From NCBI GenBank assembly GCA_038734945.1, contig JAVYOA010000002.1, forward strand, positions 310,001 to 374,000: a DNA stretch of 64,000 bases, read 5' to 3'. The translations under genes were made by a program, and so were the position numbers. Below, in pieces: positions 25,426 through 34,534 of the stretch. The notes under the pieces are model-generated. The model ran no database searches. It had not been told where the DNA came from and saw nothing but the letters and a program-made list of their open reading frames with translations. Numbering within the stretch: position 1 is the stretch's first letter; each line of letters opens with the position of its first letter. Source of the DNA: Fervidicoccaceae archaeon (GTDB taxonomy: Archaea; Thermoproteota; Thermoprotei_A; Sulfolobales; Fervidicoccaceae).

Positions 25426-27285
25426 CTATGTTGTTCGATGCTTCTGCATGGAAGGATGGGCTATGCTTGTGCTGAACAGCCGAAGCTCCTTCTCAGTAGG
25501 AAAAATCTTTATTGTGATCCTTTTTCTGTCCGTCCTCAATATGCCTGTTCCAATCGGAAAGTTGGCGAGGAGCTCTGACTCAGCATCTGATAGCTTGTAG
25601 ATCTCCTTTATTAGATCTGTTCCTTGGGGCTCCTGCTTTAGAAGCAGGACTGTAGAGGATTGCTCCAATATTGCTCTTCCCTGTATCTTCAATGCAAGAT
25701 CCTCCGCCCTTTGAGTAATATATAGAAAAGCGATTCCGTGCTTTCTCCCCCTCCTAGCTATTCCTTCAAGGAGAGATGCTATGCTGGGAGTTTCCATGAG
25801 GAGCCATGCTTCATCTATGAATAGAACGCTCTTCTCTGCTCTGCTAAGAAGCTTGTTGTAAGTATATGGTGCTATCATTGCTGTTATCAAAAGCTTAATT
25901 CTCCTGCTCTTTATCCCCCTCATCCCAAAGATCACAGATCCTTTCAATTTGGGAGATGTTCCTTCGAAGACATTGGAGTCAGGTGGGATCCCTGCCCCCT
26001 GGAGATATCTGCGGATCTCTGGGCTCTCAGCTCTCTCTATGACCTCCATCAGATTTCCCGAGCTTCTTGCTCCCCTGAATAGCTCCTTTCTGAGGATCCC
26101 CTGAAGTCTCTCTGGAATTCCATATATTTCAGCTAGGATTTCGGATAGCTGTTCAATCTCTATTGCTCCTTCCTTCATCAGCTTTACAGGATCTAGACCG
26201 AGCTTCTGCGACTCCTGGATCTCCACTGCCTCGGCACCAAATACCTCAGCAATTCTAGAGTACTCGCTCTCTGGATCAATACCAACAATAGGGATAGTTG
26301 GATCCATGCTTCTGAGCCTGCTGAGATACAGCTTTGCTGCCATGCTCTTCCCTGATCCTGTGGTTCCCAATATCGCGAAGTTGTAATTGTGCTTGCTCCA
26401 GAGGTCAAGGAGAATTGGAGAGCCCGTTCCTGAAAAGCCAAGAAATACTCCTCCTGGGTCAAAAAGCTCCTCATCGATCAGTGGGAAAAGGGCTTTCATG
26501 CTCTCTCCGCTTGTATAGCTCCTCTCTGCACAGAGAAAGCCCAGACAGGTTTCAAAGTTGTAGAGCTCTTTCTGAATGGGGACGGCCTCAGCATCTAGGC
26601 CAAAGCCTCTGAGCAGTGCTCTGAGCCTCCTCTCTTTCTCGTTCAGGTCATCCATTCCTGGAGATGTAAGTATTAGAAGAAAGAAGAGTTCGATCAGAGA
26701 TGATCCTGACATTATACTTGAGGCCAGTTCCTCGAGAGCCATGGCTTCCCAAGTCTCTTCGGTTCCTCTTCCTCCATTTATTTTCCTTCTTCTTGCCATC
26801 TCTAAAAACGGCAGAGCTCTATCTTTTCCAATTTCTCTGAAGATCAGTGCTATCTCAGATGCTTCGCTGAGGAGAACATATGCAAAACCTTCAGGAAGGA
26901 GGGAAGAATATCTATAGACAGTGAGTACCCTGGCAAGCATTCCGTTTTCAAGAACCAATGTAAATGGGTTCCTCAGACCAATTGATCTAGGCCGATGAGG
27001 TGGCTCAACCTTTCTTGCATTGAAGTGAAGAACATGTGTTCCTGACTTCACCCTCAGATAGAACTCATTTCTAAAAACTGGAATGCTATAGCTCGAATAT
27101 GAAAATGTGTCCTCTATCCTTCTAACGAGGAGGACTCCTTGCTTTGCATTGCTCAATAGAGATGAAAACTCAGAGAGCGCTATGTCTCTTTCCTGAGATG
27201 GAAGAATTGCGAAGCTAACTCCTTGCAGCAAATACCAGTCATGTTCTCCTCCTTTTCTCCATTTTTTATTGAATTTGCCCAGCAT
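25426..27285 (-). CDS. VirB4/TraC-like secretion ATPase
   Basis: 619 residues. The P-loop ILGTTGSGKSMAAKLYLSRL is near residue 307 and Walker B is SVLFIDEAWLLMETP near residue 484, followed by ARRGRKHGIAFLYITQRAEDL, a typical VirB4 sensor segment. The N-terminal domain of about 300 residues has no P-loop, as in VirB4. This ATPase powers pilus assembly and DNA or protein transfer in conjugation systems; the archaeal Ced/Ted DNA import systems use a related HerA/VirB4 ATPase. The VirB6-like gene lies immediately upstream on the same strand, so the two form an operon divergent from the rest of the pilus locus. Confidence 0.8.
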   Translation of the reverse strand: MLGKFNKKWRKGGEHDWYLLQGVSFAILPSQERDIALSEFSSLLSNAKQGVLLVRRIEDTFSYSSYSIPVFRNEFYLRVKSGTHVLHFNARKVEPPHRPRSIGLRNPFTLVLENGMLARVLTVYRYSSLLPEGFAYVLLSEASEIALIFREIGKDRALPFLEMARRRKINGGRGTEETWEAMALEELASSIMSGSSLIELFFLLILTSPGMDDLNEKERRLRALLRGFGLDAEAVPIQKELYNFETCLGFLCAERSYTSGESMKALFPLIDEELFDPGGVFLGFSGTGSPILLDLWSKHNYNFAILGTTGSGKSMAAKLYLSRLRSMDPTIPIVGIDPESEYSRIAEVFGAEAVEIQESQKLGLDPVKLMKEGAIEIEQLSEILAEIYGIPERLQGILRKELFRGARSSGNLMEVIERAESPEIRRYLQGAGIPPDSNVFEGTSPKLKGSVIFGMRGIKSRRIKLLITAMIAPYTYNKLLSRAEKSVLFIDEAWLLMETPSIASLLEGIARRGRKHGIAFLYITQRAEDLALKIQGRAILEQSSTVLLLKQEPQGTDLIKEIYKLSDAESELLANFPIGTGILRTDRKRITIKIFPTEKELRLFSTSIAHPSMQKHRTT

Positions 27286-27328
27286 TTGAAAGCCTCCAGG
27301 GTTTTTTAAAGCACCTCTTTTTTCAGGC

Positions 27329-29323
27329 TCAAAGCAGAAAGTCCCAGGAAGCGGAGGGCCTTTTTCTCTTGTGCCTCTCGACGCTATCGCCTTGCTCGAA
27401 TTCTTCTGCCATTAATTTTATGCTATTTCTCAAAGCTTCTTTTCCCCTTTTCAGTACTCCCTCTTTATCTTCAATAGCGCTGTTTCTAAGCTCTTTCCAG
27501 CTCATGCCAGAGGCTTCTTTTAAAAGATGCTCCATTTCATTTGACATATCCTGCTCATTTCCTGCCTCATTTAGTTCCTCCTGCTTTCTTGGAAAGCCAA
27601 CCTTTTGCTTCATCGAAGCAATTCTCTCTGTTTCACTATTTTCCTTCCTTTTCAGCATCATCGGTGAGAGAAGAAAAGAATCTGATTTTCTGCTCAATGC
27701 ATTCCAATCACTAGCATCGTTCTTTTTCGCTCTGCGCTCCTTTTCTCCATGGAGCATGAGTCTGGTGATCCCACTTCCCGGGGGCTCTGAGCTGTACCTC
27801 TCTCTCAAAACTTTGCTGTTGGCGGAACTTATTGCCTTTATGGATCCTCTGTAGAGGGATCCTCCAACGGATGCAATTTTCTCTCCAACAAACGATGCCA
27901 TTCCGCCTCCAAATGCTCCCAGGAGACTGGGGACTATTCCTACTATAATAGGATAGAGAATGGCAAAAGTCACTTCTTTTGCAGGGAGGAGGGAGTTCAG
28001 AACTACTAGGAATATAGAGGTGAGGGGACCTGCTAAAAGAAGACCTGCGAAGATCCCTAGAATATGCTTCACAGATGCTCTCAATGCTGGATGCAGGTAA
28101 GCAATGCTCAACAAGGGAGAGGAGGAGACAATTGTGAGGAGGAGAACATATCTAGCGTATATAACAGTGCTGGAAACTGTTAGGAGAAAAGCAAGCATGG
28201 AGCCGTAGTTTGCCGCGAATGGGATGGCATATCCTAGTATTACACTGAGAGCCAGCTGCCCTGCAATCCATGAGAACACCCATCCAATATCTATGCTGCT
28301 CACAAAATGAAGCGATATTGTATTAAGCATGCTTGCTGTGGCGTTATATACTGAGGGGGCAAGGAATGCTAATGCTACTGCTGCTGAAGCATCCTTTATC
28401 GAATCAATCAGAGCTGAGAAGAAGTTATCCTCTCTGAATGCTCTTGCTGCGATATCGAAGGATAGAAACAGGCCTAGAAATCCCATGGAGGCCTTCAGTA
28501 TATATTCATAGAGATCGTGGAGCTCTCCGCTCTCAGGCATTATGGGAGCTGCTGCCAGCTTTCCTAAATCTAGCACGGGGAAAATTATGCTGGCGAACTT
28601 GTAGAGAGGGCAGAGCAGGCTGAAGGGCCAGTCAAAGGGGCAATACTCACTGTTCTGAATCATTATTGTGAATTCATTGAAGCCCTTTTCTTTATTATCA
28701 GAGACGTTTGCAGTCACTGTATATGCTCTGCTCATTTCTGTTGAGTTGAGTGCCGGATAGGAGTGAGAAAAAAGAATTTCATTGGAATTGGCAACACCAG
28801 TGCTAAATGTTCCGTCGCCCCAATCCACAGAGACGGTATAGGGAGGAGATCCCCCGCTCCATCTGATGGTCAGGTTGAAGGTGAGCTGGTCTGGTGCTGT
28901 TAGAGAAGTTGATGATGGATAGACCTCGACTGCTATAGCTCCTCCTATGTTCCCTCCTGCAAGACTGAACGAGAAGTAGCCCAATCCTATGAAGAGGATG
29001 CTCGCTATTAGGCTCCAGTATCCTTCTCTTCTCCCGATTGCTATGTAAATGGAGGATGAAGCAAGCATAATTCCTGCTAGTACATAGAATATCCAGAGAT
29101 AGCTGGAGGAAGAGCTAGGTGCACCATAAATTGCCTCAATCACGCCCCATCCAAAAGATGCCACAAGGATTGAGGAGAGGCCAAAGACAATGTAGCGGGA
29201 GTAGTTCTCCTTTCCAAGAACTCCAAGCATGATGCCGAAAAGGAGGCTTCCCGCCCCTAGAGCCTCACCTATCCAAAGGGCATAATCGATGAGCTTCAGA
29301 AGCAACCCGTATGAGCTCTCCAT
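27329..29323 (-). CDS. VirB6/CedA-like polytopic membrane protein with PKD domain
   Basis: 664 residues in three parts. Residues 1-125 contain about four membrane helices. Residues about 130-223 form a PKD-type beta-sandwich, with the diagnostic VSVDWGDGTFSTG (WGDGT near 168) and HSYPALN, predicted to be extracellular. Residues about 240-500 contain another group of hydrophobic helices resembling the VirB6/TrbL channel proteins. Residues about 505-664 are a charged cytoplasmic tail. VirB6-family proteins form the membrane channel of type IV secretion, and CedA is the proposed crenarchaeal counterpart. The assignment rests on topology and on coupling with the VirB4-like gene rather than on an alignment. 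Confidence 0.6.
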   Translation of the reverse strand: MESSYGLLLKLIDYALWIGEALGAGSLLFGIMLGVLGKENYSRYIVFGLSSILVASFGWGVIEAIYGAPSSSSSYLWIFYVLAGIMLASSSIYIAIGRREGYWSLIASILFIGLGYFSFSLAGGNIGGAIAVEVYPSSTSLTAPDQLTFNLTIRWSGGSPPYTVSVDWGDGTFSTGVANSNEILFSHSYPALNSTEMSRAYTVTANVSDNKEKGFNEFTIMIQNSEYCPFDWPFSLLCPLYKFASIIFPVLDLGKLAAAPIMPESGELHDLYEYILKASMGFLGLFLSFDIAARAFREDNFFSALIDSIKDASAAVALAFLAPSVYNATASMLNTISLHFVSSIDIGWVFSWIAGQLALSVILGYAIPFAANYGSMLAFLLTVSSTVIYARYVLLLTIVSSSPLLSIAYLHPALRASVKHILGIFAGLLLAGPLTSIFLVVLNSLLPAKEVTFAILYPIIVGIVPSLLGAFGGGMASFVGEKIASVGGSLYRGSIKAISSANSKVLRERYSSEPPGSGITRLMLHGEKERRAKKNDASDWNALSRKSDSFLLSPMMLKRKENSETERIASMKQKVGFPRKQEELNEAGNEQDMSNEMEHLLKEASGMSWKELRNSAIEDKEGVLKRGKEALRNSIKLMAEEFEQGDSVERHKRKRPSASWDFLL

Positions 29324-29624
29324 GCTGACTTCACTCTGTTCAAATGTGCTTTACTGGAAGAACGATAAGCAGGCTTCTTCCTCTCGGGTTTTCTCTATCG
29401 ATAATTTTTCCTTCCTATCTGCCTTTACTGGAAATCTGCCTTTTCCCAATTTCTCAAAAGATGAATTCCGGGAGGCAAAATCATCAACGATGAGGGGGGA
29501 AAGCTGCTGAAGCGTAAAAGGAGAGATATAGCTATTCAAGGGGGATCTCCATTTATAGGAATTCCCTTAAAAAGTTCCTCCTCAAATCATCTTTTAAGGG
29601 ATCCTTTTTTGATTGGGAATCCAA

Positions 29625-29927
29625 ATGGAGTTCGAAGCAAGATACATAAAGTTCATCTGGGTCAGGAACATTTCTCTGCTGAATGAAAAGGCTATTGGAA
29701 TTCTCAGAATGAAGCATATAGTTAGCATATTCATGACAATAGTTCTTCTTTGGGGCGGGCATGGAGAAGGATTGACCTCTTCCTGCATGGGATTGAGCCT
29801 TCTAATTTTCACAGCTCTCTCTGCACTTCTCAGCAATGGAGCAATGAGCTTTGAATCCAAAATAATAGCGCTATTGTATTCCTTCATTGAGCTCCTTTTG
29901 AATATAGCTGGGAGGAGAGACAATTGA
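29625..29927 (+). CDS. Small two-helix membrane protein (VirB3-sized)
   Basis: About 100 residues from ATG 29625; a TTG at 29613 is in frame. There are two hydrophobic segments, about IVSIFMTIVLLWG and SLLIFTALSALLS, preceded by a charged N-terminus, and a third hydrophobic stretch near the end (IIALLYSFIELLLNIAG). Size and topology resemble VirB3, the small partner of VirB4, and the small Ced membrane proteins. It is the first gene of the plus-strand arm and is divergent from the VirB6-like gene. Its stop overlaps the next start (TTGA). Function by analogy only. Confidence 0.5.
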   Translation: MEFEARYIKFIWVRNISLLNEKAIGILRMKHIVSIFMTIVLLWGGHGEGLTSSCMGLSLLIFTALSALLSNGAMSFESKIIALLYSFIELLLNIAGRRDN

Positions 29928-31711
29928 GAATCAATTTGCAATACTCCGTGAAGAGCTTCATCGAGCTTCCGCAGGAAATAGAAGAATTTTCATTGAGCCC
30001 CTTTGATCTGGAGAGCATAATCGCAAAGGGATTCGCTCTTCAACCTAGAATATCCTTGGATGGCATCCATGGAGATACATGGATAGGAAAGAGTAGCTGC
30101 GAGAGGGAGGTATTCATAAACAAGGATAGAGCCATATGCAATCCACTAGCAGGCTTTTCACACGAGAAGTTCGGAGTGGCTTTGACAAAGAACGGAAAGA
30201 AGTTCAGAGTTGAGGGGGGTGACGGATTGAAGCTGGAGGGTGAGAAATGCTCATATATGGAGGTTCCAGGAGCAATTATCATTTCAATATATGAGAAGCC
30301 ATATGCTCATATCGTAACATCCGACTATCTCTACGGTTTGAATGTTCATGAGAGGGCATACAGAGGGGAGCCGAGATCTGCTTCGGCTGGCTACAGAGCC
30401 TATACCACAATCTATGCTGACGGAAGGAGCCAGATATTCTGGGGAGGAAAAATAGAGGAAACCGGCATGCTCGCTCAGAGGGCATTGAGAGTTCAAAATT
30501 CAACATTTGTCCTCTCCTCTAGATGGTTAGTAAGGCTGGAGGAAGATCTTCCGAGACCTTTGGTCTTTCTTGGAGAAGAAGCTGATTTTCTGGGCCTCAT
30601 TAACGAGCAACCGGTATTCATGATAGGAGGAGCTCCCTATAGACTTGAGGAGGCCTCTCTTATTCCATTGAGACGCGTTGGAAAGCTTTCTCCTTCAGCT
30701 TCAATCTCAATCTACGATATAGCTGTTGTTTCCCTTCCGGGATGGCTCACAGTATATGATGAGGAGGAGAAAGAGATTCTGAAGGTTTCAAAGGGGGAGG
30801 ATTCTTGGTGCTGGGCAGTTAGGAAGAGCGTATTCTGCTGCACTAGAGGGCTATGCGGCGAGATCTCGGAAGGATCGTCGCAAATTTTTGTGAATGCTGA
30901 GAATTCTGAGGAAAGAGATCGCCATTCCATTGTTATAGATACGGAAGTCCCAGTGGTCATAGATGAAAATGGAGAAGAAAGGCTTCTCAGACCAGGAGAA
31001 AATGCCAAAATTAGCAGAAGCGATGTGAGTATTTTTGAGCCCTACATTTTCGATGTTAGGCTGAGGCACATTCTAGGAGCCGCCTCAGCTCCTATTCCCT
31101 CATCCCCCAGGAAAATCAAGCTGGAGGCAGAGGCAAGAGTGTTTGAGAGCACAGGGATCCATGAGTGCGGAAGGCCTTTTTTCCTTGAAGTAGAAGTTCT
31201 ATCCTTAGAAGCTCCGATGGAAATCAGGCTCTTTATTGAAGGAAAAGAAGTCAAGAGAGGTGAGAAGCTCGAGCTTTGCTTGGAAGAGCTTCCAGATTTT
31301 CTGCATCCCAGAGCATTTGATCCCGTTACCCAGAGATCGATTGAACTTGATCCTCTTATTGTGAACAGAGTGTTTGTGCATGAGCCCAGCCTGGGAATTG
31401 AGATCGAGCACCATGAGGGGAGAAGCGAGATCCTGCTGAAGACAAATGCTGAAGAGGTGAGAGGAAAGCTGATATGCAGCAACAGAGAATTTGGGCTGAA
31501 AATTCCCAAAAGCTTAATTGAGAACTGCCAGCTCCCTGCTTACTTCAGCTTGGAGCTTAGAAAGAACGGCTTTATATATCAGAGGAGGAAGGATATAGTA
31601 ATTGAAGACCTTGACGAGGACATTGTGAAAAAGCTGAAGAATGGAGAGAACGAGAGCAGAATTGGCGGATTTCTGATTCGATATTATGCTTCTCTCGGTC
31701 CTAGCTCTTAG
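29924..31711 (+). CDS. Unknown 595-residue soluble protein of the pilus locus
   Basis: No recognised family. There is no signal peptide or membrane helix. It is rich in short beta-strand patterns (for example KPYAHIVTSDYLYGLNV and DIAVVSLPGWLTVYDEEEKEIL), suggesting a beta-propeller or beta-sandwich body. Six or so Cys occur in short groups (SWCWAVRKSVFCCTRGLCG), unusual for a cytoplasmic protein but compatible with disulfides in hyperthermophiles. It is translationally coupled to the small membrane protein before it (4-nt overlap, TTG start). In Sulfolobales ups operons a similarly large unknown gene, upsX, accompanies the pilus genes; whether this is related cannot be told by eye. Confidence 0.7.
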   Translation: MRINLQYSVKSFIELPQEIEEFSLSPFDLESIIAKGFALQPRISLDGIHGDTWIGKSSCEREVFINKDRAICNPLAGFSHEKFGVALTKNGKKFRVEGGDGLKLEGEKCSYMEVPGAIIISIYEKPYAHIVTSDYLYGLNVHERAYRGEPRSASAGYRAYTTIYADGRSQIFWGGKIEETGMLAQRALRVQNSTFVLSSRWLVRLEEDLPRPLVFLGEEADFLGLINEQPVFMIGGAPYRLEEASLIPLRRVGKLSPSASISIYDIAVVSLPGWLTVYDEEEKEILKVSKGEDSWCWAVRKSVFCCTRGLCGEISEGSSQIFVNAENSEERDRHSIVIDTEVPVVIDENGEERLLRPGENAKISRSDVSIFEPYIFDVRLRHILGAASAPIPSSPRKIKLEAEARVFESTGIHECGRPFFLEVEVLSLEAPMEIRLFIEGKEVKRGEKLELCLEELPDFLHPRAFDPVTQRSIELDPLIVNRVFVHEPSLGIEIEHHEGRSEILLKTNAEEVRGKLICSNREFGLKIPKSLIENCQLPAYFSLELRKNGFIYQRRKDIVIEDLDEDIVKKLKNGENESRIGGFLIRYYASLGPSS

Positions 31712-31906
31712 CTTTGTGAGATGCTTTTGAGTGAGGCGAAACAGCTGTATCTATTCTCATTTCAGCAGAGCTGTGCTTTTGGCTGAAGGTATAGCTGATA
31801 TGGAATAGATGATGCCTATTCACTTTTGAATTGTACACAATTTTCCTGAATCGAATCCATGAAGGATTGCCTTTTTCAGCAGTTTCAAAATAGATATGTT
31901 TGAATA
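31701..31906 (-). pseudogene. C-terminal fragment of a gene split by the IS607 element
   Basis: The minus frame ending at TAG (plus-strand 31701-31703) is open upstream to beyond 31930, through segments such as FETAEKGNPSWIRFRKIVYNSK and HISYTFSQKHSSAEMRID. It has no start of its own and is protein-like. It is on the same strand as the truncated gene at 33718-34068 on the other side of the element. The simplest reading is one gene of about 185-190 codons cut by the insertion. The intact gene would overlap the convergent 595-residue gene by 11 nt at their 3' ends. Confidence 0.5.
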
Positions 31907-31929
31907 TTGGTGGGTATAGAAGAATATTG

Positions 31930-32537
31930 ATGTCCGAAAAGCTCTATACAATCAAGGAGGCGAAGAAGCTTCTTGGAGTCACCACCTGGACTATTCAGCA
32001 ATGGGATAGGCAGGGCAAGATTAGGTGTGTTAGAACTGTGGGGGATGAAGGAGGATCCCTGAAAGTGAAATAAAACGCATCCTTGGTTTAAGAGAGGAAA
32101 GAATTGTCGTAGGGTATGCAAGGGCTTCATCTTCAGCACAAAAGGATGATTTAGAAAGACAGAAACAACTTATTTCAAGCTACGCTAAGGAGAAAGGTTA
32201 TGGTGAAATTCAAGTTTTAACGGATGTTGGTTCTGGACTTAACGAAAAAAGAAAAAACTTCCTGAAACTCTTAGATATGGTTTCGGAAAGGAAAATCTCT
32301 AAAGTTATAGTCGCTTACGAAGATAGGCTCACGAGGTTTGGTTTTGAAACCTTAAGGAAAATGTTCTCAGCTTTCGGAACAGAAATAGAAGTAATAAATC
32401 ATGAAGGGAAGACACCTCAAGAAGAGCTTGTGGAAGACTTAATCACCATAGTTTCCCACTTCGCTGGAAAGCTCTACGGTATGAGGTCACACAAATATAA
32501 GGAGGTTGGCGAAGGTGTCAAGAAGCTTGTTGGTTAA
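31930..32537 (+). pseudogene. tnpA: IS607 tnpA serine recombinase, frameshifted
   Basis: The first 47 codons from ATG 31930 encode the MerR-like helix-turn-helix (SEKLYTIKEAKKLLGVTTWTIQQWDRQGKIRCVRTVG) and run into TAA at 32071. The continuation [38 protein letters not shown] lies in another frame starting about 32049. A single lost base in the run GGGGATGAAGG (32041-32051) explains this. The catalytic domain downstream is otherwise intact: the nucleophile Ser is in YARASSS, with [17 protein letters not shown] later. The element is therefore probably unable to move by its own recombinase. Confidence 0.85.
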
Positions 32538-33717
32538 GGCATACTCAATACCGCATAACCTTGAGGTAAACGGGCTTATAGAGGATTACATGCGTGTCCT
32601 CAACGCTATCTTGGAGGATCTATGGAAGAACATTGCATGGGAGAGGAGGGGTAAGAGGCTTATACCGTTTCCTAGGAAGGACAAGACCTTCAGGAAGGAG
32701 CTTAGGGACAAGTACCTTAAGGGTTGGGTTTATTCCAAGCATTACGTGGACTCCGCGATTAAACAGGCTTATTCCGTGCTCGAGTCCTGGAGGAAGAGGT
32801 ACCTCCGCGGGCGGGCTGGAAGAAGAAGACCTGAGTTGAAGAGGAAGTTCGTGAGGGTCAAGGAAACCCTCTACAGCTACAGGGATGGTGTGCTCAGGAT
32901 TTCGATTAAACCCTATGAAGAAAGCGTGACCGTAGATTTGAGGAAGGCGTGGTGTTTGGATAGGATAAGGGGATTGGAGCTCGGCGAACTCATACTTAAA
33001 CAGGACAGGCTCATAGTTACTGTTAAAAGAGAGGTGGAGCTAAAGATTAAAGACCCAATATCATGGGACACGAACCTCTTAACCTTAGATGGCTTTGATG
33101 GTGAAAAGCATTACTCGATAAGCCTGAAGGAAATCTACACAATTCATAGAACCTATGAGCTGAAGAGAAGGATTATCCAGAAGCTACATGGAAAAATGAG
33201 GAAGAAGCTCCTGGAGAAGTACCGCTCGAGGGAGAGGAACAGGATTGACGACGCGCTGCACAAGCTGGCCAGGCAGCTCTCAGGCAGGACAAATATCTTT
33301 GAAGACCTGAAGAACTTCAAGGAGAGGGTGGCTAGGACGAAGAATAGGAGCATGAACAGGCAGAACAGCAAGCACGACTACATCAAACTGCAAAAGTATG
33401 TGGAATACAAATCTGCGTGGAATGGTTATGCTACCATATATGTGAAGGCGAAGGGCACCTCGAAGACCTGCTCCAAATGCGGGTACTACAACAAAGACCT
33501 AAGGGGAGCAGTCTTCAAGTGCCCAAAATGCGGACTTGTAATCGATAGGCAGAGGAATGCATCAATAAACATTTGGAAAAAGTTCCTTAGGATGTGGGGA
33601 TTCATGGGTTCACCCCGAAAGGAGCTAACCCCGATGAGCCCTCCAATGAACCCTGAGGAGGACAAGAGGGATGAAGCTCAAGGACTAAGTATGGATTCCA
33701 TACGTATCCACACTTAG
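32506..33717 (+). CDS. tnpB: TnpB RNA-guided nuclease of the IS607 element
   Basis: 403 residues. The RuvC-like residues appear intact: an Asp in [12 protein letters not shown], a Glu in [13 protein letters not shown] and an Asp in [15 protein letters not shown] zinc finger ([10 protein letters not shown]...FKCPKCG) lies before the last Asp. The N-terminal helix-turn-helix-like and beta-barrel segments are of usual length. TnpB cuts DNA guided by an RNA made from the element's 3' end and helps retain the element. The TTG start overlaps tnpA by 32 nt. Since tnpA is broken, tnpB may be maintained by its own activity or be recently stranded. Confidence 0.9.
   Translation: MAKVSRSLLVKAYSIPHNLEVNGLIEDYMRVLNAILEDLWKNIAWERRGKRLIPFPRKDKTFRKELRDKYLKGWVYSKHYVDSAIKQAYSVLESWRKRYLRGRAGRRRPELKRKFVRVKETLYSYRDGVLRISIKPYEESVTVDLRKAWCLDRIRGLELGELILKQDRLIVTVKREVELKIKDPISWDTNLLTLDGFDGEKHYSISLKEIYTIHRTYELKRRIIQKLHGKMRKKLLEKYRSRERNRIDDALHKLARQLSGRTNIFEDLKNFKERVARTKNRSMNRQNSKHDYIKLQKYVEYKSAWNGYATIYVKAKGTSKTCSKCGYYNKDLRGAVFKCPKCGLVIDRQRNASINIWKKFLRMWGFMGSPRKELTPMSPPMNPEEDKRDEAQGLSMDSIRIHT
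33590..33716 (+). ncRNA. Candidate TnpB guide RNA (omega RNA) scaffold
   Basis: The last codons of tnpB overlap a foldable segment. GGGTTCA (33606-33612) pairs perfectly with TGAACCC (33647-33653), enclosing GGAG/CTCC (33621-33624 with 33641-33644). In TnpB systems the guide scaffold overlaps the 3' end of tnpB and continues to the element end, with the guide taken from flanking DNA, here beginning about 33717. Position and folding fit, but transcript ends are unknown. Confidence 0.35.
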
Positions 33718-34068
33718 TTCAGAACCCTCTATGTTTGGAGGATATTCTATTCTGAAAAGCTCTTCATCCTTCCTGCTCACAACTATATGGCTTGGAGCAA
33801 TTTCCTCAATCTCGTAGTTTGGATAGAGAAGTACCTCCCTGCCACTGATGTTCTTCAAGAAAGTATATTTGAATTTTCCATTGCTGCGCTCTATCCACCC
33901 AGGATATAAGTATATATCTTCCACTGGAAATATGTCTTCATAGCCTACTTTTTTCTCTTTTCCTTCCACCCTCATTCTCTCCACTATTTCTACAACTCTC
34001 CTTTTTCTCACTTTTCCCTCCTTCAATCCAGTCACACATATTTCCTTATCTTGGAACTTGGATTCCAA
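33718..34068 (-). pseudogene. N-terminal part of the gene split by the IS607 element
   Basis: About 117 codons from a TTG at 34068 with a GGGG site upstream, and with a TATA-like CTTATAAAG on the minus strand about 55 nt before. Residues include CVTGLKEGKVRKRRVVEIVERMRVE, DIYLYPGWIERSNGKFKYTF and ELFRIEYPPNIEGSE, after which the frame enters the element's right end and stops at 33685. No family is recognised; it looks like a small beta-rich soluble protein. The missing C-terminus matches the open frame at 31701-31906. It is divergent from the pilin genes and shares their promoter region. Confidence 0.55.
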
Positions 34069-34123
34069 GGGAGCAGCCCCAATGCAGATGCTCTTCTTTA
34101 AAAGAAGCTGGAGTTTTTGCAGA

Positions 34124-34134
34124 GCTTTATAAGC
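34124..34134. promoter_or_regulatory. Nearly palindromic TATA element between divergent genes
   Basis: GCTTTATAAGC lies 26-36 nt upstream of the first pilin ATG (34160), the normal archaeal TATA distance for a short leader. The reverse complement, GCTTATAAAGC, is an equally good TATA box for the minus-strand gene, so one box may serve both. A GGAGAGG ribosome site precedes the pilin start. Confidence 0.45.
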
Positions 34135-34159
34135 GATTCTTTTATTTTGGAGAGGGCAA

Positions 34160-34534
34160 ATGGCAAAAAGGAGCATTTCCTCGATTTTGGTAGCAATCGC
34201 CATGACATTGATTATTCTTGGTATGTTCACAGCAATCTACAGCAAACTGGAATTTTCTACAAACGCTCTTCGGGAAAAAACTCAGAGCTCAATATCTATG
34301 GCCACAGTCCTAGCTCTCAGGAATGGAGATAGAAACTATGAAGTTATCATATACAATTACGGTGATAGAATCATTGAGAAAATGACAATAGCATATAGCA
34401 ATGGCACTGCAATTGAGTATGAGAATGTCTCTTCAATAAAGCCAAAATCTCTGGTAACGCTGGTTGTCAGTGGAATCCCAATTTTCTATATGGATGCTGC
34501 TGGGGAAACAGGCAGAATAGAGGTGGTCAACTAG
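34160..34534 (+). CDS. Pilin-like protein 1 (class III signal peptide)
   Basis: 124 residues. A short basic head (MAKR) is followed by one hydrophobic stretch SISSILVAIAMTLIILGMFTAIY, the architecture recognised by the archaeal prepilin peptidase PibD. The rest is a small soluble domain ending with a DAAGETGRIEV strand. It is predicted to be a pilus subunit or minor pilin. ATG 34160 has a strong ribosome site and promoter. Its stop overlaps the next start by one base. Confidence 0.75.
   Translation: MAKRSISSILVAIAMTLIILGMFTAIYSKLEFSTNALREKTQSSISMATVLALRNGDRNYEVIIYNYGDRIIEKMTIAYSNGTAIEYENVSSIKPKSLVTLVVSGIPIFYMDAAGETGRIEVVN

Larger units (their letters stand above)
31907..33716 (+). mobile_element. 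IS607-family element (tnpA frameshifted, tnpB intact)
   Basis: Contains a MerR-type/serine-recombinase tnpA and a tnpB in the overlapping order and orientation typical of IS607. The ends are approximate. Imperfect inverted sequences TTGGTGGGTATAG (about 31906-31918) and CGTATCCACACTTA (about 33702-33715) lie just outside the genes and may be termini. No target duplication is expected, as IS607 recombines at GG dinucleotides. The interruption of a minus-strand frame on both sides supports a real insertion rather than a resident tnpB. Confidence 0.75.

Noticed and set aside
29553-29941. Two minus-strand frames (29553-29762 and 29594-29941)
   Set aside because: They are opposite the small two-helix membrane gene, which has better codon use, coupling to the next gene and coherent hydrophobic segments.
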